Source: Candidatus Nanopelagicales bacterium
GTDB taxonomy: Bacteria > Actinomycetota > Actinomycetes > S36-B12
DNA length: 38,870 nt
Assembly (NCBI GenBank): GCA_018609125.1
Contig: JABAYF010000029.1
Location: 1-38,870 of the forward strand
Direction: 5' to 3'
The stretch's first letter is position 1. Each line of letters opens with the position of its first letter. The notes below the pieces were generated by a model. The model did no database searches and was not told the origin of the DNA. It saw only the letters and a program-made list of their open reading frames with translations. Below, in pieces: positions 19,239-27,781 of this stretch. Both the position numbers and the translations under genes were made by a program.

Positions 19239-21484
19239 CGCAGTAGCAGGCGTTTAACCCCGGTGGTACCAAAATCAACGGAGGCCTGGGCGCGGTCCCC
19301 ACTGCCTTCGATCTCCACCACCGTCCCCATGCCGAATTTGGCGTGGAGCACCCGCTCACCCGGCTTCAAATTGAGTGCCCCCGCTCCATGAGTGGCCCGC
19401 GGCATAGAACCGTGCCGCACCATTCGAGCTGGAGAACTCGCGAACTTTGCGCTCGCAACGCTACGTTCAGGTTCGGTACGTAGGCTCTCAATTAACCGGG
19501 GCGGAATATCGTCAAGAAATCTCGAACCGGGGTTGTAAGCCGGTGTTCCCCATGCAGACCGGGTGATGGCGCGGGTGAGATACAACCGCTGGCGCGCTCG
19601 CGTGATACCGACGTAGGCCAACCTACGCTCTTCTTCAAGTTCCTTCGCATCCGCCAACGAGCGTTGATGCGGAAAGACTCCGTCTTCGCAACCGGTGATG
19701 AACACCACCGGAAACTCCAAACCCTTTGCCGTGTGCAAGGTCATCAGCGTCACGACACCGTCCACACTGTCAGGAATTGAATCAGCATCGGCAACGAGGG
19801 AAATCTGCTCCAAAAAGCCGGTCAGCGTGGCGACCTGCTCGCCAAGGCCGTCATCACCGGGCTCCGCTGGCGCCAAAGATTGAAGGTCCTCAGCCGTTAC
19901 ATTCGCACGATTTTGTTCGTACTCACTGGCCACGGATTCAAACTCGGCTAAGTTTTCTATCCGGGTTTCATCCTGTGGATCAGTTGATGCGGATAGTTCA
20001 GCGAGGTAGCCCGACTGTTCAAGGACAGCCTGCATGACGGTGGCGGGGCCAACACCGGAGTCGACCAGTGCACTAAGAACTTCCAGCATCTGGTGGAAGT
20101 TTCGAACCTGCAGTAGCGACCTCGTGGCAAGCCCGGGCACTTCCTCGCAGCGAGCAATCGCAGCTCGAAATGGAATCTGTTCGCGGTCGGCGAAAGCAGC
20201 GAGCATGGCCTCGGCACGATCACCGATTCCACGCTTGGGCACGTTGAGAATACGGCGAACGGAGACGTCATCGTTTGGATTGGCTAGCGCACGCAGGTAT
20301 GCGATGGTGTCTTTAATCTCTTTGCGCTCATAGAACCTCGTTCCGCCCACAACGGTGTAGGGAAGACCGTTGCGAATAAAAACTTCTTCCAGCGAACGCG
20401 ATTGGGCGTTAGTGCGATAGAACACGGCCACATCGCCCTGTCGGTGCTCACCGGAGTCGGTGAGCCGATCGATCTCATCGGCTACGAAGCGTGCCTCGTC
20501 ATGTTCGTCATCGGCGGCGTACAAGCCGATGGGGGCACCCTCACCCTCGTCCGTCCACAGGTTCTTCTCCAGCCGATCGGGGTTATGTGAAATGACCGCG
20601 TTGGCGGCATCAAGAATCGTTTGGGTGGACCGATAATTTTGTTCGAGCAGGATGCGCCGAGCATCGGCGTAATCGGCCGCAAAACTGTCGATGTTGCGAA
20701 TCGTGGCACCGCGAAAAGCATAAATGGACTGGTCGGCATCACCCACCACGCACAGTTGCGCAGGTGGCACACCGTCGTCACCGGAGCCCACAAGTTCCTT
20801 CACCAAGACGTACTGTGCATGGTTGGTGTCTTGATACTCATCGACCAGAATATGTCGAAAGCGGCGGTGGTAGTGCTCCGCAACATCGGGGAACATCTGT
20901 AGTAGCGCCACGGTGGCGCCGATCAAGTCGTCGAAATCAAAAGCATTGGCGCGCAACAACCTACGCTGATATTCGGTGTAAACCTCGGCCAGCAGAAGTT
21001 CTTCGGGCTGCTCGGCTCGTCTGCGAAAATCTTCGTAGTCAACCAACTCGTTTTTCGCATTAGAGATTCGAACGGCGAGGGACCGAGCCGAATAGCGTTT
21101 TGGGTCCAGATCAAGATCGCGGGCCACCAGGGTGAGCAGGCGCTGAGAGTCAGCCGAATCATAGATGGAAAACGACGTTGTCATGTTGAGTCGCTTAGCT
21201 TCGCGGCGCAGAATACGCACGCAGGATGAGTGGAAAGTTGACACCCACATGCCGCGTGCGGCCCCACCCACCTCAGCCGTGACCCGCTCGGCCATCTCTC
21301 GAGCGGCCTTGTTGGTGAAGGTGATCGCCAGGATTTGCGAGGGGACAACCCCATCGTGGTTGATGAGATGGGAAATCCGATGCGTGAGCACGCGTGTTTT
21401 ACCTGAACCCGCACCGGCCACAATCAACAGTGGACTGTCCCGATGCTCCACGGCCTGGAGTTGCGCGGGGTTCAGCGAGGGCAT
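19205..21484 (-). CDS. pcrA: UvrD/PcrA-type ATP-dependent 3'-5' DNA helicase
   Basis: This superfamily 1A helicase of about 759 residues works in nucleotide-excision repair, replication restart and clearing RNA polymerase. All helicase motifs are present: Q-motif LNPAQLQAV, Walker A GAGSGKT, FTNKAAREM (Ia), DEYQDTN (II), GDADQSIYAFRGA (III), EQNYRS (IV), TLHTAKGLEF (V) and YVGITRARQ (VI). The C-terminus (GERVLHAKFGMGTV...) is the Tudor-like RNA-polymerase-binding module of PcrA. The N-terminus lacks the long acidic extension common in Streptomyces PcrA. I chose ATG 21484 because TACGAT stands exactly 6 nt before it; GTG 21526 is an alternative that adds 14 residues. Confidence 0.95.
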   Translation of the reverse strand: MPSLNPAQLQAVEHRDSPLLIVAGAGSGKTRVLTHRISHLINHDGVVPSQILAITFTNKAAREMAERVTAEVGGAARGMWVSTFHSSCVRILRREAKRLNMTTSFSIYDSADSQRLLTLVARDLDLDPKRYSARSLAVRISNAKNELVDYEDFRRRAEQPEELLLAEVYTEYQRRLLRANAFDFDDLIGATVALLQMFPDVAEHYHRRFRHILVDEYQDTNHAQYVLVKELVGSGDDGVPPAQLCVVGDADQSIYAFRGATIRNIDSFAADYADARRILLEQNYRSTQTILDAANAVISHNPDRLEKNLWTDEGEGAPIGLYAADDEHDEARFVADEIDRLTDSGEHRQGDVAVFYRTNAQSRSLEEVFIRNGLPYTVVGGTRFYERKEIKDTIAYLRALANPNDDVSVRRILNVPKRGIGDRAEAMLAAFADREQIPFRAAIARCEEVPGLATRSLLQVRNFHQMLEVLSALVDSGVGPATVMQAVLEQSGYLAELSASTDPQDETRIENLAEFESVASEYEQNRANVTAEDLQSLAPAEPGDDGLGEQVATLTGFLEQISLVADADSIPDSVDGVVTLMTLHTAKGLEFPVVFITGCEDGVFPHQRSLADAKELEEERRLAYVGITRARQRLYLTRAITRSAWGTPAYNPGSRFLDDIPPRLIESLRTEPERSVASAKFASSPARMVRHGSMPRATHGAGALNLKPGERVLHAKFGMGTVVEIEGSGDRAQASVDFGTTGVKRLLLRYAPVERLDVG

Positions 21485-21490
21485 CGGTTG

Positions 21491-21496
21491 ATCGTA
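21491..21496 (-). promoter_or_regulatory. Candidate -10 box (TACGAT) for pcrA
   Basis: On the minus strand TACGAT matches TANNNT and is separated from the ATG at 21484 by exactly 6 nt, as at guaA and glpD. No Shine-Dalgarno precedes this ATG, which suggests a leaderless pcrA mRNA and supports the shorter protein. Confidence 0.45.
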
Positions 21497-21537
21497 CGGT
21501 GCCCCACCCATGCTCTGGGTCAGCACGTCCTCGGTGT

Positions 21538-23628
21538 CTAACGCAACTGGGCCACAATGCGGGCGGTGACCTCAACGTCTCCCCCGGCAAGGGTGCGTCG
21601 AATCTGCCCGTTCGCATTGAGTGGCACAACGATGAGGGCAGAAAGGCTGGACTTTCGACCCACCTGCAGGCTTGGCGTGGTGCCCAGCGAGCGCGACCAA
21701 AACGTCACATCTGCGGCCTTGCCGGTGGTGGTGGCATCAACCTGCAAGATCACCGCGCTCGCCCCCTGGGCTGAGCGCAGGGCACGACGGAGGGAGGTGA
21801 GGTTGCCGGTAACCTCGGTGGGCGCAACCGGAATGAGTAACTGCCCCGAAGCGTTGTCGCGCTGGGCATCGGCCTGGAATGCGATGCTGAGATCAACCGC
21901 GCCGTTGCTCTTATTGATCACGGTGAACTGGCGCTGGTCATCGAGGGAGACCAGCGTCGTTTGCGTGACAACGTCATTGCGGCGGTAGCTAATGACCGGA
22001 GTCGCGCTTGTCCGTTTCTCACCCGTGCCCCGGATAATCAACCGACCGGAACGCTCCCCGTTGGAAAGAGTGACCGCAGCCAACCCGCCGACGGACACAC
22101 CGTTGACCCCCACCGGCTGGGCGAGGGTGACCACACGCTTTTCTCCCGGCTGTAGCGGTTCATTTGTCGCCGCCGTGGAATAGAGCGGAGTTGTGGAGGT
22201 CTCGGTGAGACGACCGCCCGTCTCACCGACTCCGGCGGGTTTCACCAGGTAGCCGAGCACGTCGACGCTGAGATGGGTCGCGCCCGAGGTCGTCGTGAAA
22301 GCGATCGTCCCGTCACTGCCCACGGGGACGATGGTGGTGGTGTGGGTGGGGGAATTGACCGAGACCATGTTGATCGGTGACTCCGCATTGGTGCGCGCGG
22401 CTAAGTCGGCCGGGGAGTTAGAACCGCGGGTGGTGGTGCGCACCACCACGGCTCGGACAGAGTCACCGGGGCTTTGGGGCAGTGATGCCACATTAATCGC
22501 GACCGGGGCTCCCGCACCACCTCCAGAAGACTGAGATAATCGACAACTGGTACCGCCAGGCAGGCCCGCACCACTGCGGGTATCGAGAACGCGGCGCGGT
22601 TTGGTGGGAACGAAATCCAGCCCGTTGCCTACCGGCAGCGCGGTGCTGGACGCGGTAGTCCATGAGCTGCACGCGGGCGCAGGCGTGGGACTGCCACCCC
22701 AGAAGCTTGTCTGCCCCGCTGCGCCATCCCAGGACAGCGAAATGTGGATGTGGTCGCGGTGGCAATAGGTGTCATAGCCAGATTCCGGCGTTGAGAAACA
22801 CCCCTTGAGTTCACTCCAAGCCTGGCGGTAGGACTCCCAAATACGGTCACCCCAGCCGATATACATAACCCCGAGGCGCCGAGCCATGGCGTACTCGTTG
22901 CCCTGGTCGTCGGTGGCCAGCAGCCAGTCGAGGAAAGCGCTGGCAGTCTGTCGCTGCTCACGGTCGCGAATGTTGATCATCCAGTCCAGCGCGCGTCCCT
23001 CTTTGTGCTCACTGCGGCCACCCACGTCGCAATCCCGAGGGATCCAGATGCTGCCGGCGAGTTCAGGGTAGGTCTGGCGAATCAGGTCGGCGAACTTGTC
23101 GGTGCCGGGTTGAGCGGGCGGTGAACAAATACCCTGGCCCTGGTAGGACGCGAGTGGATCCACGGCTGAAGGCAGGTCTACAACGGGCTGTGGCACAGCA
23201 ATATCGGGGTTGATCTTTTCCGCGGTGCCCACCGTTGCTTCGTCGCTGGACTTGCTCGGCTTCGAAGGCTTCGTCGGCTTGCCAGGCTTCGTCGGCTCGC
23301 CAAGTTCAGATGGCTTTGTGGGCTTGGCTTCAGGCGCGGGAGTCTGCTTCCCCGATGTGGACTCTGGGCTGTCCAGGACCGGGTCTTGCGGCACACCTGA
23401 TGGCCCATCCTGAGCGGCTTCTTCAGCGGCGCTGACCAAGGGAGCAGCGGGGACAGGCGCACCGGTGCTGGCTTGTGCACCGGTGGCCGGCACGACGAGA
23501 AGACCGGCGCTAAGGCCAAGCCCGAGTACCACGCTGGCGACACGAGCTGATTTTGCGCGTGTGGCCCCCGCGAACCAGAAACGGTTGGCCGGTGCAGAAG
23601 TTGAGCCAGGCTCAGCGCGATTAGTCAT
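21538..23628 (-). CDS. Secreted M15-type zinc peptidase with C-terminal surface beta-domain repeats
   Basis: A large exported protein of about 696 residues. A Sec signal segment (VASVVLGLGLSAGLLVV, cleavage near AQA) is followed by a Pro/Lys/Ser-rich linker with repeated PTKPS units. Next comes a catalytic domain with LAS/M15 zinc ligands: His208 and Asp215 in HKEGRALD (HxxxxxxD) and His293/His295 in DHIH. Such domains cut peptidoglycan peptides. The second half begins with PRRVLDTRSGAG, a signature of beta-sandwich domains in secreted actinobacterial proteins, ends its first unit with HLSVDVLGYL, and appears to hold two more diverged units (about 420-540 and 550-696). Start is uncertain: ATG 23628 has TAATGT 8 nt upstream; ATG 23640 and GTG 23667 are alternatives. 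The catalytic domain starts about 170 residues in. Confidence 0.8.
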   Translation of the reverse strand: MTNRAEPGSTSAPANRFWFAGATRAKSARVASVVLGLGLSAGLLVVPATGAQASTGAPVPAAPLVSAAEEAAQDGPSGVPQDPVLDSPESTSGKQTPAPEAKPTKPSELGEPTKPGKPTKPSKPSKSSDEATVGTAEKINPDIAVPQPVVDLPSAVDPLASYQGQGICSPPAQPGTDKFADLIRQTYPELAGSIWIPRDCDVGGRSEHKEGRALDWMINIRDREQRQTASAFLDWLLATDDQGNEYAMARRLGVMYIGWGDRIWESYRQAWSELKGCFSTPESGYDTYCHRDHIHISLSWDGAAGQTSFWGGSPTPAPACSSWTTASSTALPVGNGLDFVPTKPRRVLDTRSGAGLPGGTSCRLSQSSGGGAGAPVAINVASLPQSPGDSVRAVVVRTTTRGSNSPADLAARTNAESPINMVSVNSPTHTTTIVPVGSDGTIAFTTTSGATHLSVDVLGYLVKPAGVGETGGRLTETSTTPLYSTAATNEPLQPGEKRVVTLAQPVGVNGVSVGGLAAVTLSNGERSGRLIIRGTGEKRTSATPVISYRRNDVVTQTTLVSLDDQRQFTVINKSNGAVDLSIAFQADAQRDNASGQLLIPVAPTEVTGNLTSLRRALRSAQGASAVILQVDATTTGKAADVTFWSRSLGTTPSLQVGRKSSLSALIVVPLNANGQIRRTLAGGDVEVTARIVAQLR

Positions 23629-23636
23629 CAACCCAG

Positions 23637-23642
23637 ACATTA
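23637..23642 (-). promoter_or_regulatory. Candidate -10 box (TAATGT) for the M15-type peptidase gene
   Basis: On the minus strand TAATGT ends 8 nt before the ATG at 23628. It competes with the ATG at 23640, which it overlaps, so its value depends on which start is used. Confidence 0.28.
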
Positions 23643-23710
23643 GCGCTCTTACCGGGTGTTTCGCCACACCACAGCGGCCATTCCCAGGGCTTTCCCAACT
23701 ATCACTTCAG

Positions 23711-23740
23711 TCACATACGTCACAGAACTCACGTGCGTCA
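23711..23740. repeat. Two imperfect direct repeats in a divergent promoter region
   Basis: tcacatacgtca (23711-23722) recurs as tcacgtgcgtca (23729-23740), identical at 10 of 12 positions with an 18-nt period. The pair lies between the divergent M15 peptidase and PIG-L genes, where an activator or repressor of either could bind on nearly the same helix face. No known regulator consensus is recognised. Confidence 0.35.
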
Positions 23741-23772
23741 TGCGTGGTGATCGGGCGCTACGGGCTACCCGA

Positions 23773-23778
23773 CATAAT
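23773..23778 (+). promoter_or_regulatory. Candidate -10 box (CATAAT) for the PIG-L deacetylase gene
   Basis: CATAAT differs from TATAAT at one base and ends exactly 6 nt before the ATG at 23785. No Shine-Dalgarno is present, so a leaderless mRNA starting at the A of the ATG is the simplest reading. The -35 region is weak. Confidence 0.5.
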
Positions 23779-23784
23779 GACCCG

Positions 23785-24522
23785 ATGCCTGACACCCTTC
23801 TCAACAGCGAACCCGCACCCGTCGTCGAACGTGCCCTCGTGGTCACCGCCCATCCAGACGATGTCGACTTTGGTGCCGCCGGCACCATCGCCCACTGGGT
23901 AGCCCAGGGCACCAACGTCACCTACTGCATCGTTACCGATGGTGACGCAGGAGGATTTGACCCCGCCGTGCCCCGCAGTGAGATTCCCCGGATCCGTCGC
24001 GCGGAGCAGGTAGCGGCCGCAGCAACCCTGGGGGTTAGCGACGTGCGATTCCTGGGATATCGCGATGGCTCGCTCACCGTCGACATGGGCCTGCGCCGTG
24101 ACATCTCCCGGGTAATCCGACAGGTACGTCCCGAACGCATGCTGATCCAGTCACCGGAGCGGAATTGGAAAAGAATTCCTGCCTCACACCCCGACCACCT
24201 TGCCGCAGGTGAAGCGGCCATGTTCGCTATTTATCCTGACGCCCGCAACCCTTTCGCTCACCCTGAGTTACTTCAGGACGAAGATCTGGCCGACTGGGTT
24301 GTTCCCGAAGTGTGGGTCATGGGTGGCCCCACCCCCAACCAGGCGGTGGACGTCAGCGACTACTTCGATTTAAAGATCGCCGCTCTTCGCGAACATGCCA
24401 GCCAAACGGCGCACATGGACGATCTTGCCGAACGCATCACCCAGTGGCTGACCACGGGGGCCCACCTTGGCGGTCTACCTGAGGGACGCCTCGCGGAGTC
24501 CTTTCAGGTGGTGTACGTCTAG
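23785..24522 (+). CDS. PIG-L family N-acetylglucosaminyl deacetylase-like hydrolase
   Basis: A 245-residue zinc hydrolase of the LmbE/PIG-L family. The metal and catalytic motif AHPDDVDFG (His23, Asp25, Asp26) and the second metal motif HPDH (His135, His138) are intact. In actinobacteria the family includes MshB and Mca of mycothiol metabolism as well as other deacetylases; at this length I cannot decide between them, and MshB is usually longer. The frame runs open further upstream, but only the ATG at 23785 has a promoter-like box at the right distance and starts just before the conserved core. It is divergent from the secreted peptidase and convergent with the four-helix membrane protein, with 18 nt between. 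Confidence 0.88.
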   Translation: MPDTLLNSEPAPVVERALVVTAHPDDVDFGAAGTIAHWVAQGTNVTYCIVTDGDAGGFDPAVPRSEIPRIRRAEQVAAAATLGVSDVRFLGYRDGSLTVDMGLRRDISRVIRQVRPERMLIQSPERNWKRIPASHPDHLAAGEAAMFAIYPDARNPFAHPELLQDEDLADWVVPEVWVMGGPTPNQAVDVSDYFDLKIAALREHASQTAHMDDLAERITQWLTTGAHLGGLPEGRLAESFQVVYV

Positions 24523-24540
24523 CGCACGGCTTGGCCGGTC

Positions 24541-24891
24541 CTAGGTCCAAAACACCGCGAGGACCACGTTGACCATGGTGAGCCCACCCATAGCAGCCCA
24601 AAAGCCAACCTGGTTGCCCGTCTTGCGTCGACCGAGGAATGCCAACACGGTGACCGCCACGGTGATGAGCAGTTTGGTAGCAAGTTTCCAGGTGATCGCG
24701 CCACCTTCCACCGCACCGGACTCCAAAAGTCCCTGCAGAATTACGCCGGTCACCAATTGGGTGAGCGCACCGTGCAGCATTGCCGGGTTCACCCCCTTCT
24801 GCGGTGACGCCATCTGCACAAGGAAACCGCCCAGCAAACTGGCCAAGCCAATAAAGTGCAGCACGAGCACGACGTTGTAAAGAATCTCCAC
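24541..24891 (-). CDS. Small four-helix membrane protein of unknown function
   Basis: This 116-residue protein has four hydrophobic helices (about 4-25, 38-57, 67-86 and 94-115) with Gly-rich ISLL/GGF-type packing and a short basic loop GRRKTG between helices 3 and 4. I recognise no catalytic motif. Similar small integral membrane proteins are found next to guaA in other actinobacteria, so the pairing may be functional, but no role is known. Start is GTG 24891, preceded at 7 nt by TAGGGT, which suggests its own leaderless transcript even though guaA ends just 26 nt upstream. Confidence 0.7.
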   Translation of the reverse strand: MEILYNVVLVLHFIGLASLLGGFLVQMASPQKGVNPAMLHGALTQLVTGVILQGLLESGAVEGGAITWKLATKLLITVAVTVLAFLGRRKTGNQVGFWAAMGGLTMVNVVLAVFWT

Positions 24892-24898
24892 GATCTAC

Positions 24899-24904
24899 AC
24901 CCTA
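24899..24904 (-). promoter_or_regulatory. Candidate -10 box (TAGGGT) for the four-helix membrane protein gene
   Basis: Minus-strand TAGGGT ends 7 nt before the GTG at 24891, in the 26-nt gap after guaA. No Shine-Dalgarno is seen. Confidence 0.35.
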
Positions 24905-24917
24905 ACCAGCAGCGGCG

Positions 24918-26498
24918 TTACTCCCACTCAATGGTGCCCGGGGGCTTACTGGTGATGTCCAGTACGACGCGGTTGACGTCTAGCACCTCGTTGGTGATGC
25001 GGGTGGAGATGGTGGCCAAGGTGTCGTAGGGAAGTCGCGACCAATCCGCAGTCATTGCATCCTCGCTAGAAACTGGACGCAGCACGATGGGGTGGCCGTA
25101 GGTGCGCCCGTCTCCTTGCACGCCGACCGATCTCACGTCGGCGAGAAGCACCACCGGGCACTGCCAGACATCTCGATCGACGCCGGCAGCGGTGAGTTCT
25201 GCCCGGACGATGGCATCGGCGGCGCGCAAGATCTGCAACCGGTGAGCATCGATGGCTCCGACTATCCGGATGGCAAGGCCTGGCCCGGGGAAAGGATGTC
25301 GCCAGACGATGTCGGCGGGCACACCGAGTTCCAGGCCTACCTGGCGCACCTCGTCTTTAAATAGCGTGCGCAGCGGCTCGATGAGGTCGAACTCCAGGTC
25401 ATCGGGCAGCCCGCCCACGTTGTGGTGACTTTTGATGTTGGCCGTGCCGGTACCGCCGCCGGACTCCACCACATCGGGATACAGGGTGCCCTGAACCAGA
25501 TACTTCACCGATTTCCCGCTGTGGTCGGCAGATTCAACGATCTCGCGGGCAGCCTGCTCGAACACGCGAATGAACTCTCGTCCGATAATTTTTCGTTTTT
25601 CTTCCGGGTCAACGACCCCGGCCAGCGCGGAAAGGAACCGATCAGCTGCGTCCACGACCACTAGGCGCACGTCGGTGGCTGCGACAAAGTCTCGCTCCAC
25701 CTGTTCGGCCTCGCCGGCGCGAAGCAATCCGTGGTCAACGAAAACGCAGGTCAACTGCGTGCCGATGGCTCGTTGAACCAGGGCCGCCGCAACGGATGAA
25801 TCCACACCCCCGGACAGCCCGCAAATCACCATGTCGTCGCCGACCTGAGAGCGGATGCGCTGAACCTGTTCATCGATTACCCCGGTCATCGACCACGTGG
25901 GTTCACAACCGGCAATGCCAAACAGGAAGTGCTCCAAAACACGTTGCCCGTGCTCAGAGTGCATCACTTCCGGGTGAAACTGTACCCCGGCGATGCGTCG
26001 TTCTTGGTTTTCAAATGCCGCTACCGGCGCCCCAGCAGAAGTTGCACTGACGGTGAAACCCGGAGGTGCTTGGGTGACCGCATCGCCGTGGGACATCCAT
26101 ACCGAAAGTTGCTGCGGCAATTGCACAAACAGCACGGACGCAGAATCTGTCACGTTCAATTGGGTTCGTCCGTACTCTCGATCGCCGGTTTTGCTTACCG
26201 TGCCGCCGAGGGCTTGGGCAAGGGCCTGAAATCCGTAGCAAATGCCAAAAATTGGGATGCCCGCCGCGACTAGTGCGGCGTCGAGGCTGGGCGCTGCGTC
26301 GGCATAGACACTCGCCGGTCCGCCCGAGAGGACCACCGCTGCTGGCGCGGCAGCAATAATCTGCGCGGCGGTGGTCGTGTGCGGAATGATTTCGGAGAAA
26401 ACGCCCGCCTCGCGCACCCGCCGAGCAATGAGTTGCGCGTACTGGGCGCCGTAGTCAACGACGAGGACGACCTGTTGCTGGGAGTATGGGGCGAGCAT
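24918..26498 (-). CDS. guaA: GMP synthase (glutamine-hydrolysing)
   Basis: GuaA aminates XMP to GMP with ATP and glutamine. The 526-residue protein has a class I glutamine amidotransferase domain (nucleophile Cys87 in GICYGFQ, His175 and Glu177 in FHPE), an ATP-pyrophosphatase domain (P-loop SGGVDSS at 229-235), [13 protein letters not shown], and the C-terminal dimerisation domain ending in the invariant [10 protein letters not shown]. It pairs functionally with guaB at the right end of the window. The ATG at 26498 is preceded at exactly 6 nt by TAGGCT and has no Shine-Dalgarno. Confidence 0.98.
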   Translation of the reverse strand: MLAPYSQQQVVLVVDYGAQYAQLIARRVREAGVFSEIIPHTTTAAQIIAAAPAAVVLSGGPASVYADAAPSLDAALVAAGIPIFGICYGFQALAQALGGTVSKTGDREYGRTQLNVTDSASVLFVQLPQQLSVWMSHGDAVTQAPPGFTVSATSAGAPVAAFENQERRIAGVQFHPEVMHSEHGQRVLEHFLFGIAGCEPTWSMTGVIDEQVQRIRSQVGDDMVICGLSGGVDSSVAAALVQRAIGTQLTCVFVDHGLLRAGEAEQVERDFVAATDVRLVVVDAADRFLSALAGVVDPEEKRKIIGREFIRVFEQAAREIVESADHSGKSVKYLVQGTLYPDVVESGGGTGTANIKSHHNVGGLPDDLEFDLIEPLRTLFKDEVRQVGLELGVPADIVWRHPFPGPGLAIRIVGAIDAHRLQILRAADAIVRAELTAAGVDRDVWQCPVVLLADVRSVGVQGDGRTYGHPIVLRPVSSEDAMTADWSRLPYDTLATISTRITNEVLDVNRVVLDITSKPPGTIEWE

Positions 26499-26504
26499 GG
26501 CGTC

Positions 26505-26510
26505 AGCCTA
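26505..26510 (-). promoter_or_regulatory. Candidate -10 box (TAGGCT) for guaA
   Basis: TAGGCT on the minus strand ends 6 nt before the guaA ATG. The same hexamer precedes dacC and the B12-protein gene. With no Shine-Dalgarno in the gap, leaderless initiation is likely. Confidence 0.5.
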
Positions 26511-26545
26511 TCGCTGGAAGAGACCATGCCCGCCGGACGAGGACG

Positions 26546-26568
26546 ATGCGAGAGACGTTTCCTCGCAT
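26546..26568 (-). terminator. Candidate hairpin terminator after the DUF4190 gene
   Basis: ATGCGAG and CTCGCAT form a perfect 7-bp stem with a 9-nt loop, placed after the DUF4190 stop and before the guaA promoter. There is no T tract, which is common for actinobacterial terminators, so this is a structural guess only. Confidence 0.35.
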
Positions 26569-26599
26569 GGGCGCTGCAGCTACGAAGACGTAGGAACGA

Positions 26600-26941
26600 T
26601 CAACCGCTGATCGACCAGTTCCCGGTAACCAGGGAAACCAGGAAGAACAGGCCCCAGACCGCCACCGCGATGACACCAAGAACGAAGCCGGCCTTGGCCA
26701 TGCCGCCGTTGGTGGCTAAACCCTGATCGGACTTGGCCATGCCAATGCGGCCGAAGACAATGGCCAAAATGCCGCCCACGATCGACAGGCAGCCGATAAG
26801 ACCCAGGATGCCGAGCACGAGTGCGGCGATACCCATGCCGTTTTGTGGCTGGGCCGCCATGGGCTGCCCACCATAGGCGCCCGGGGGCATGCCGGGCGGA
26901 GGCGGAGGAGGAGGAGGAGGCGGAGGGGGAGGCACAGACAT
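26600..26941 (-). CDS. DUF4190 membrane protein with N-terminal polyproline tract
   Basis: The 113-residue protein opens with 13 consecutive prolines (residues 4-16), then a Pro/Gly/Gln-rich cytoplasmic tail, then a DUF4190-type core with two hydrophobic helices (about 39-68 and 80-104) separated by FGRIGMAKSDQG. DUF4190 proteins are small actinobacterial membrane proteins of unknown function, often with proline-rich tails. The ATG has AAAGGA 7 nt upstream. The proline run is encoded by a GGA/GGC-rich stretch at 26893-26932 that could vary in length by slippage, and its translation should depend on elongation factor P. Confidence 0.8.
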   Translation of the reverse strand: MSVPPPPPPPPPPPPPGMPPGAYGGQPMAAQPQNGMGIAALVLGILGLIGCLSIVGGILAIVFGRIGMAKSDQGLATNGGMAKAGFVLGVIAVAVWGLFFLVSLVTGNWSISG

Positions 26942-27268
26942 GGGAGTTCCTTTCCCGAGTTGATGTCGAAGGCAACACTAGTCCGACGCCGATGAATTTA
27001 GGTGGAAGAAACCAAAACTTTCACTCCTCAACTGTCACTCCTCGGCCGTGCAGTCCGAGAAGCCTGGCCGCTGATCCTCGTGCAAGACACTTGCTTTGGG
27101 TCTTTTTCGTGTGGAACTTTGGCATCGAGACAAATCTGACGAAACACCCCCCGATGCCCTCATCTTTGCCCTACGGTCGGCATGAGTCCTCGTATGAGAA
27201 AGATCACCTTCGAGGACGTCACTGCCGTTGTCATTGTCAAATAGATCACTAACCCACCGGGGAGAGAC
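26942..27268. other. 327-bp gene-free region between divergent DUF4190 and coxS
   Basis: This is the only gap over 300 bases. It must hold the promoters for DUF4190 (left) and the cox cluster (right). I see no conserved short reading frame and no tRNA. Visible structure is an inverted repeat gtcctcg (27186-27192)/cgaggac (27211-27217) with an 18-nt spacer, and a repeated tcactcctc near its left half. GGGGAGAG at 27259-27266 is the coxS ribosome site. I could not find a convincing -35/-10 pair for coxS. Confidence 0.5.
27186..27217. promoter_or_regulatory. Inverted repeat upstream of coxS, possible operator or hairpin
   Basis: The 7-bp arms gtcctcg and cgaggac are separated by 18 nt and end about 50 nt before the coxS ATG. 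They could form a leader hairpin or bind a dimeric regulator. Short arms make chance occurrence possible. Confidence 0.25.
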
Positions 27269-27781
27269 ATGAGCCAAATACCCATCTCTGTCACAGTTGA
27301 CGGCCTCACCTATGACGACGAGGTCGAGCCGCGCACCCTGCTCGTGCATTGGTTGCGTGAATCCATCGGTCGGGTAGGCACGGTGGTGGGCTGTGACACG
27401 TCCAGCTGTGGCGCGTGCACCGTACTCATGGATGGCCAAAGCGTGAAGTCCTGCAGCGTTCTCGCTGTCCAGGCCAACGGTCACACGGTTACCACGATTC
27501 AGGGCCTCGCCGAGGGCGAAGACAACTGGCACCCGGTGCAGGCAGCGTTTAAGGAATGCCACGGTCTGCAGTGCGGCTACTGCACTCCCGGCATGGTCTT
27601 GGCATCGATCGACCTACTTCAGAACAATCCCGACCCGAGCGAGCAGGAAATCCGTGAAGGCCTCGAGGGCAATCTGTGCCGGTGCACCGGCTACCACAAC
27701 ATCGTGAAGTCAGTTCAGTATGCAGCCAACACCATGGCCGGCAAAGACCAGCCAGCCGAACTTACGGGAGGAGCCCGATGA
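27269..27781 (+). CDS. coxS: Carbon-monoxide-dehydrogenase-like small subunit, two [2Fe-2S] clusters (form II)
   Basis: This 170-residue iron-sulfur subunit belongs to the xanthine dehydrogenase/CODH family. The plant-ferredoxin-like cluster uses Cys42, Cys47, Cys50 and Cys62 ([10 protein letters not shown]...SC); the second, in the helical domain, uses Cys102, Cys105, Cys137 and Cys139 (CGYC...CRC). It relays electrons from the molybdenum centre in CoxL to the FAD in CoxM. The ATG is preceded by GGGGAGAG, and the stop overlaps the coxL ATG by ATGA. The gene order S-L-M is that of form II clusters; form I clusters are M-S-L. Confidence 0.93.
   Translation: MSQIPISVTVDGLTYDDEVEPRTLLVHWLRESIGRVGTVVGCDTSSCGACTVLMDGQSVKSCSVLAVQANGHTVTTIQGLAEGEDNWHPVQAAFKECHGLQCGYCTPGMVLASIDLLQNNPDPSEQEIREGLEGNLCRCTGYHNIVKSVQYAANTMAGKDQPAELTGGAR

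Noticed and set aside
27035-27562. Open frame of 175 codons on the minus strand over the cox leader and coxS
   Set aside because: It is antisense to a clear coxS, has no recognisable domain, and its composition follows from the codon structure of coxS.
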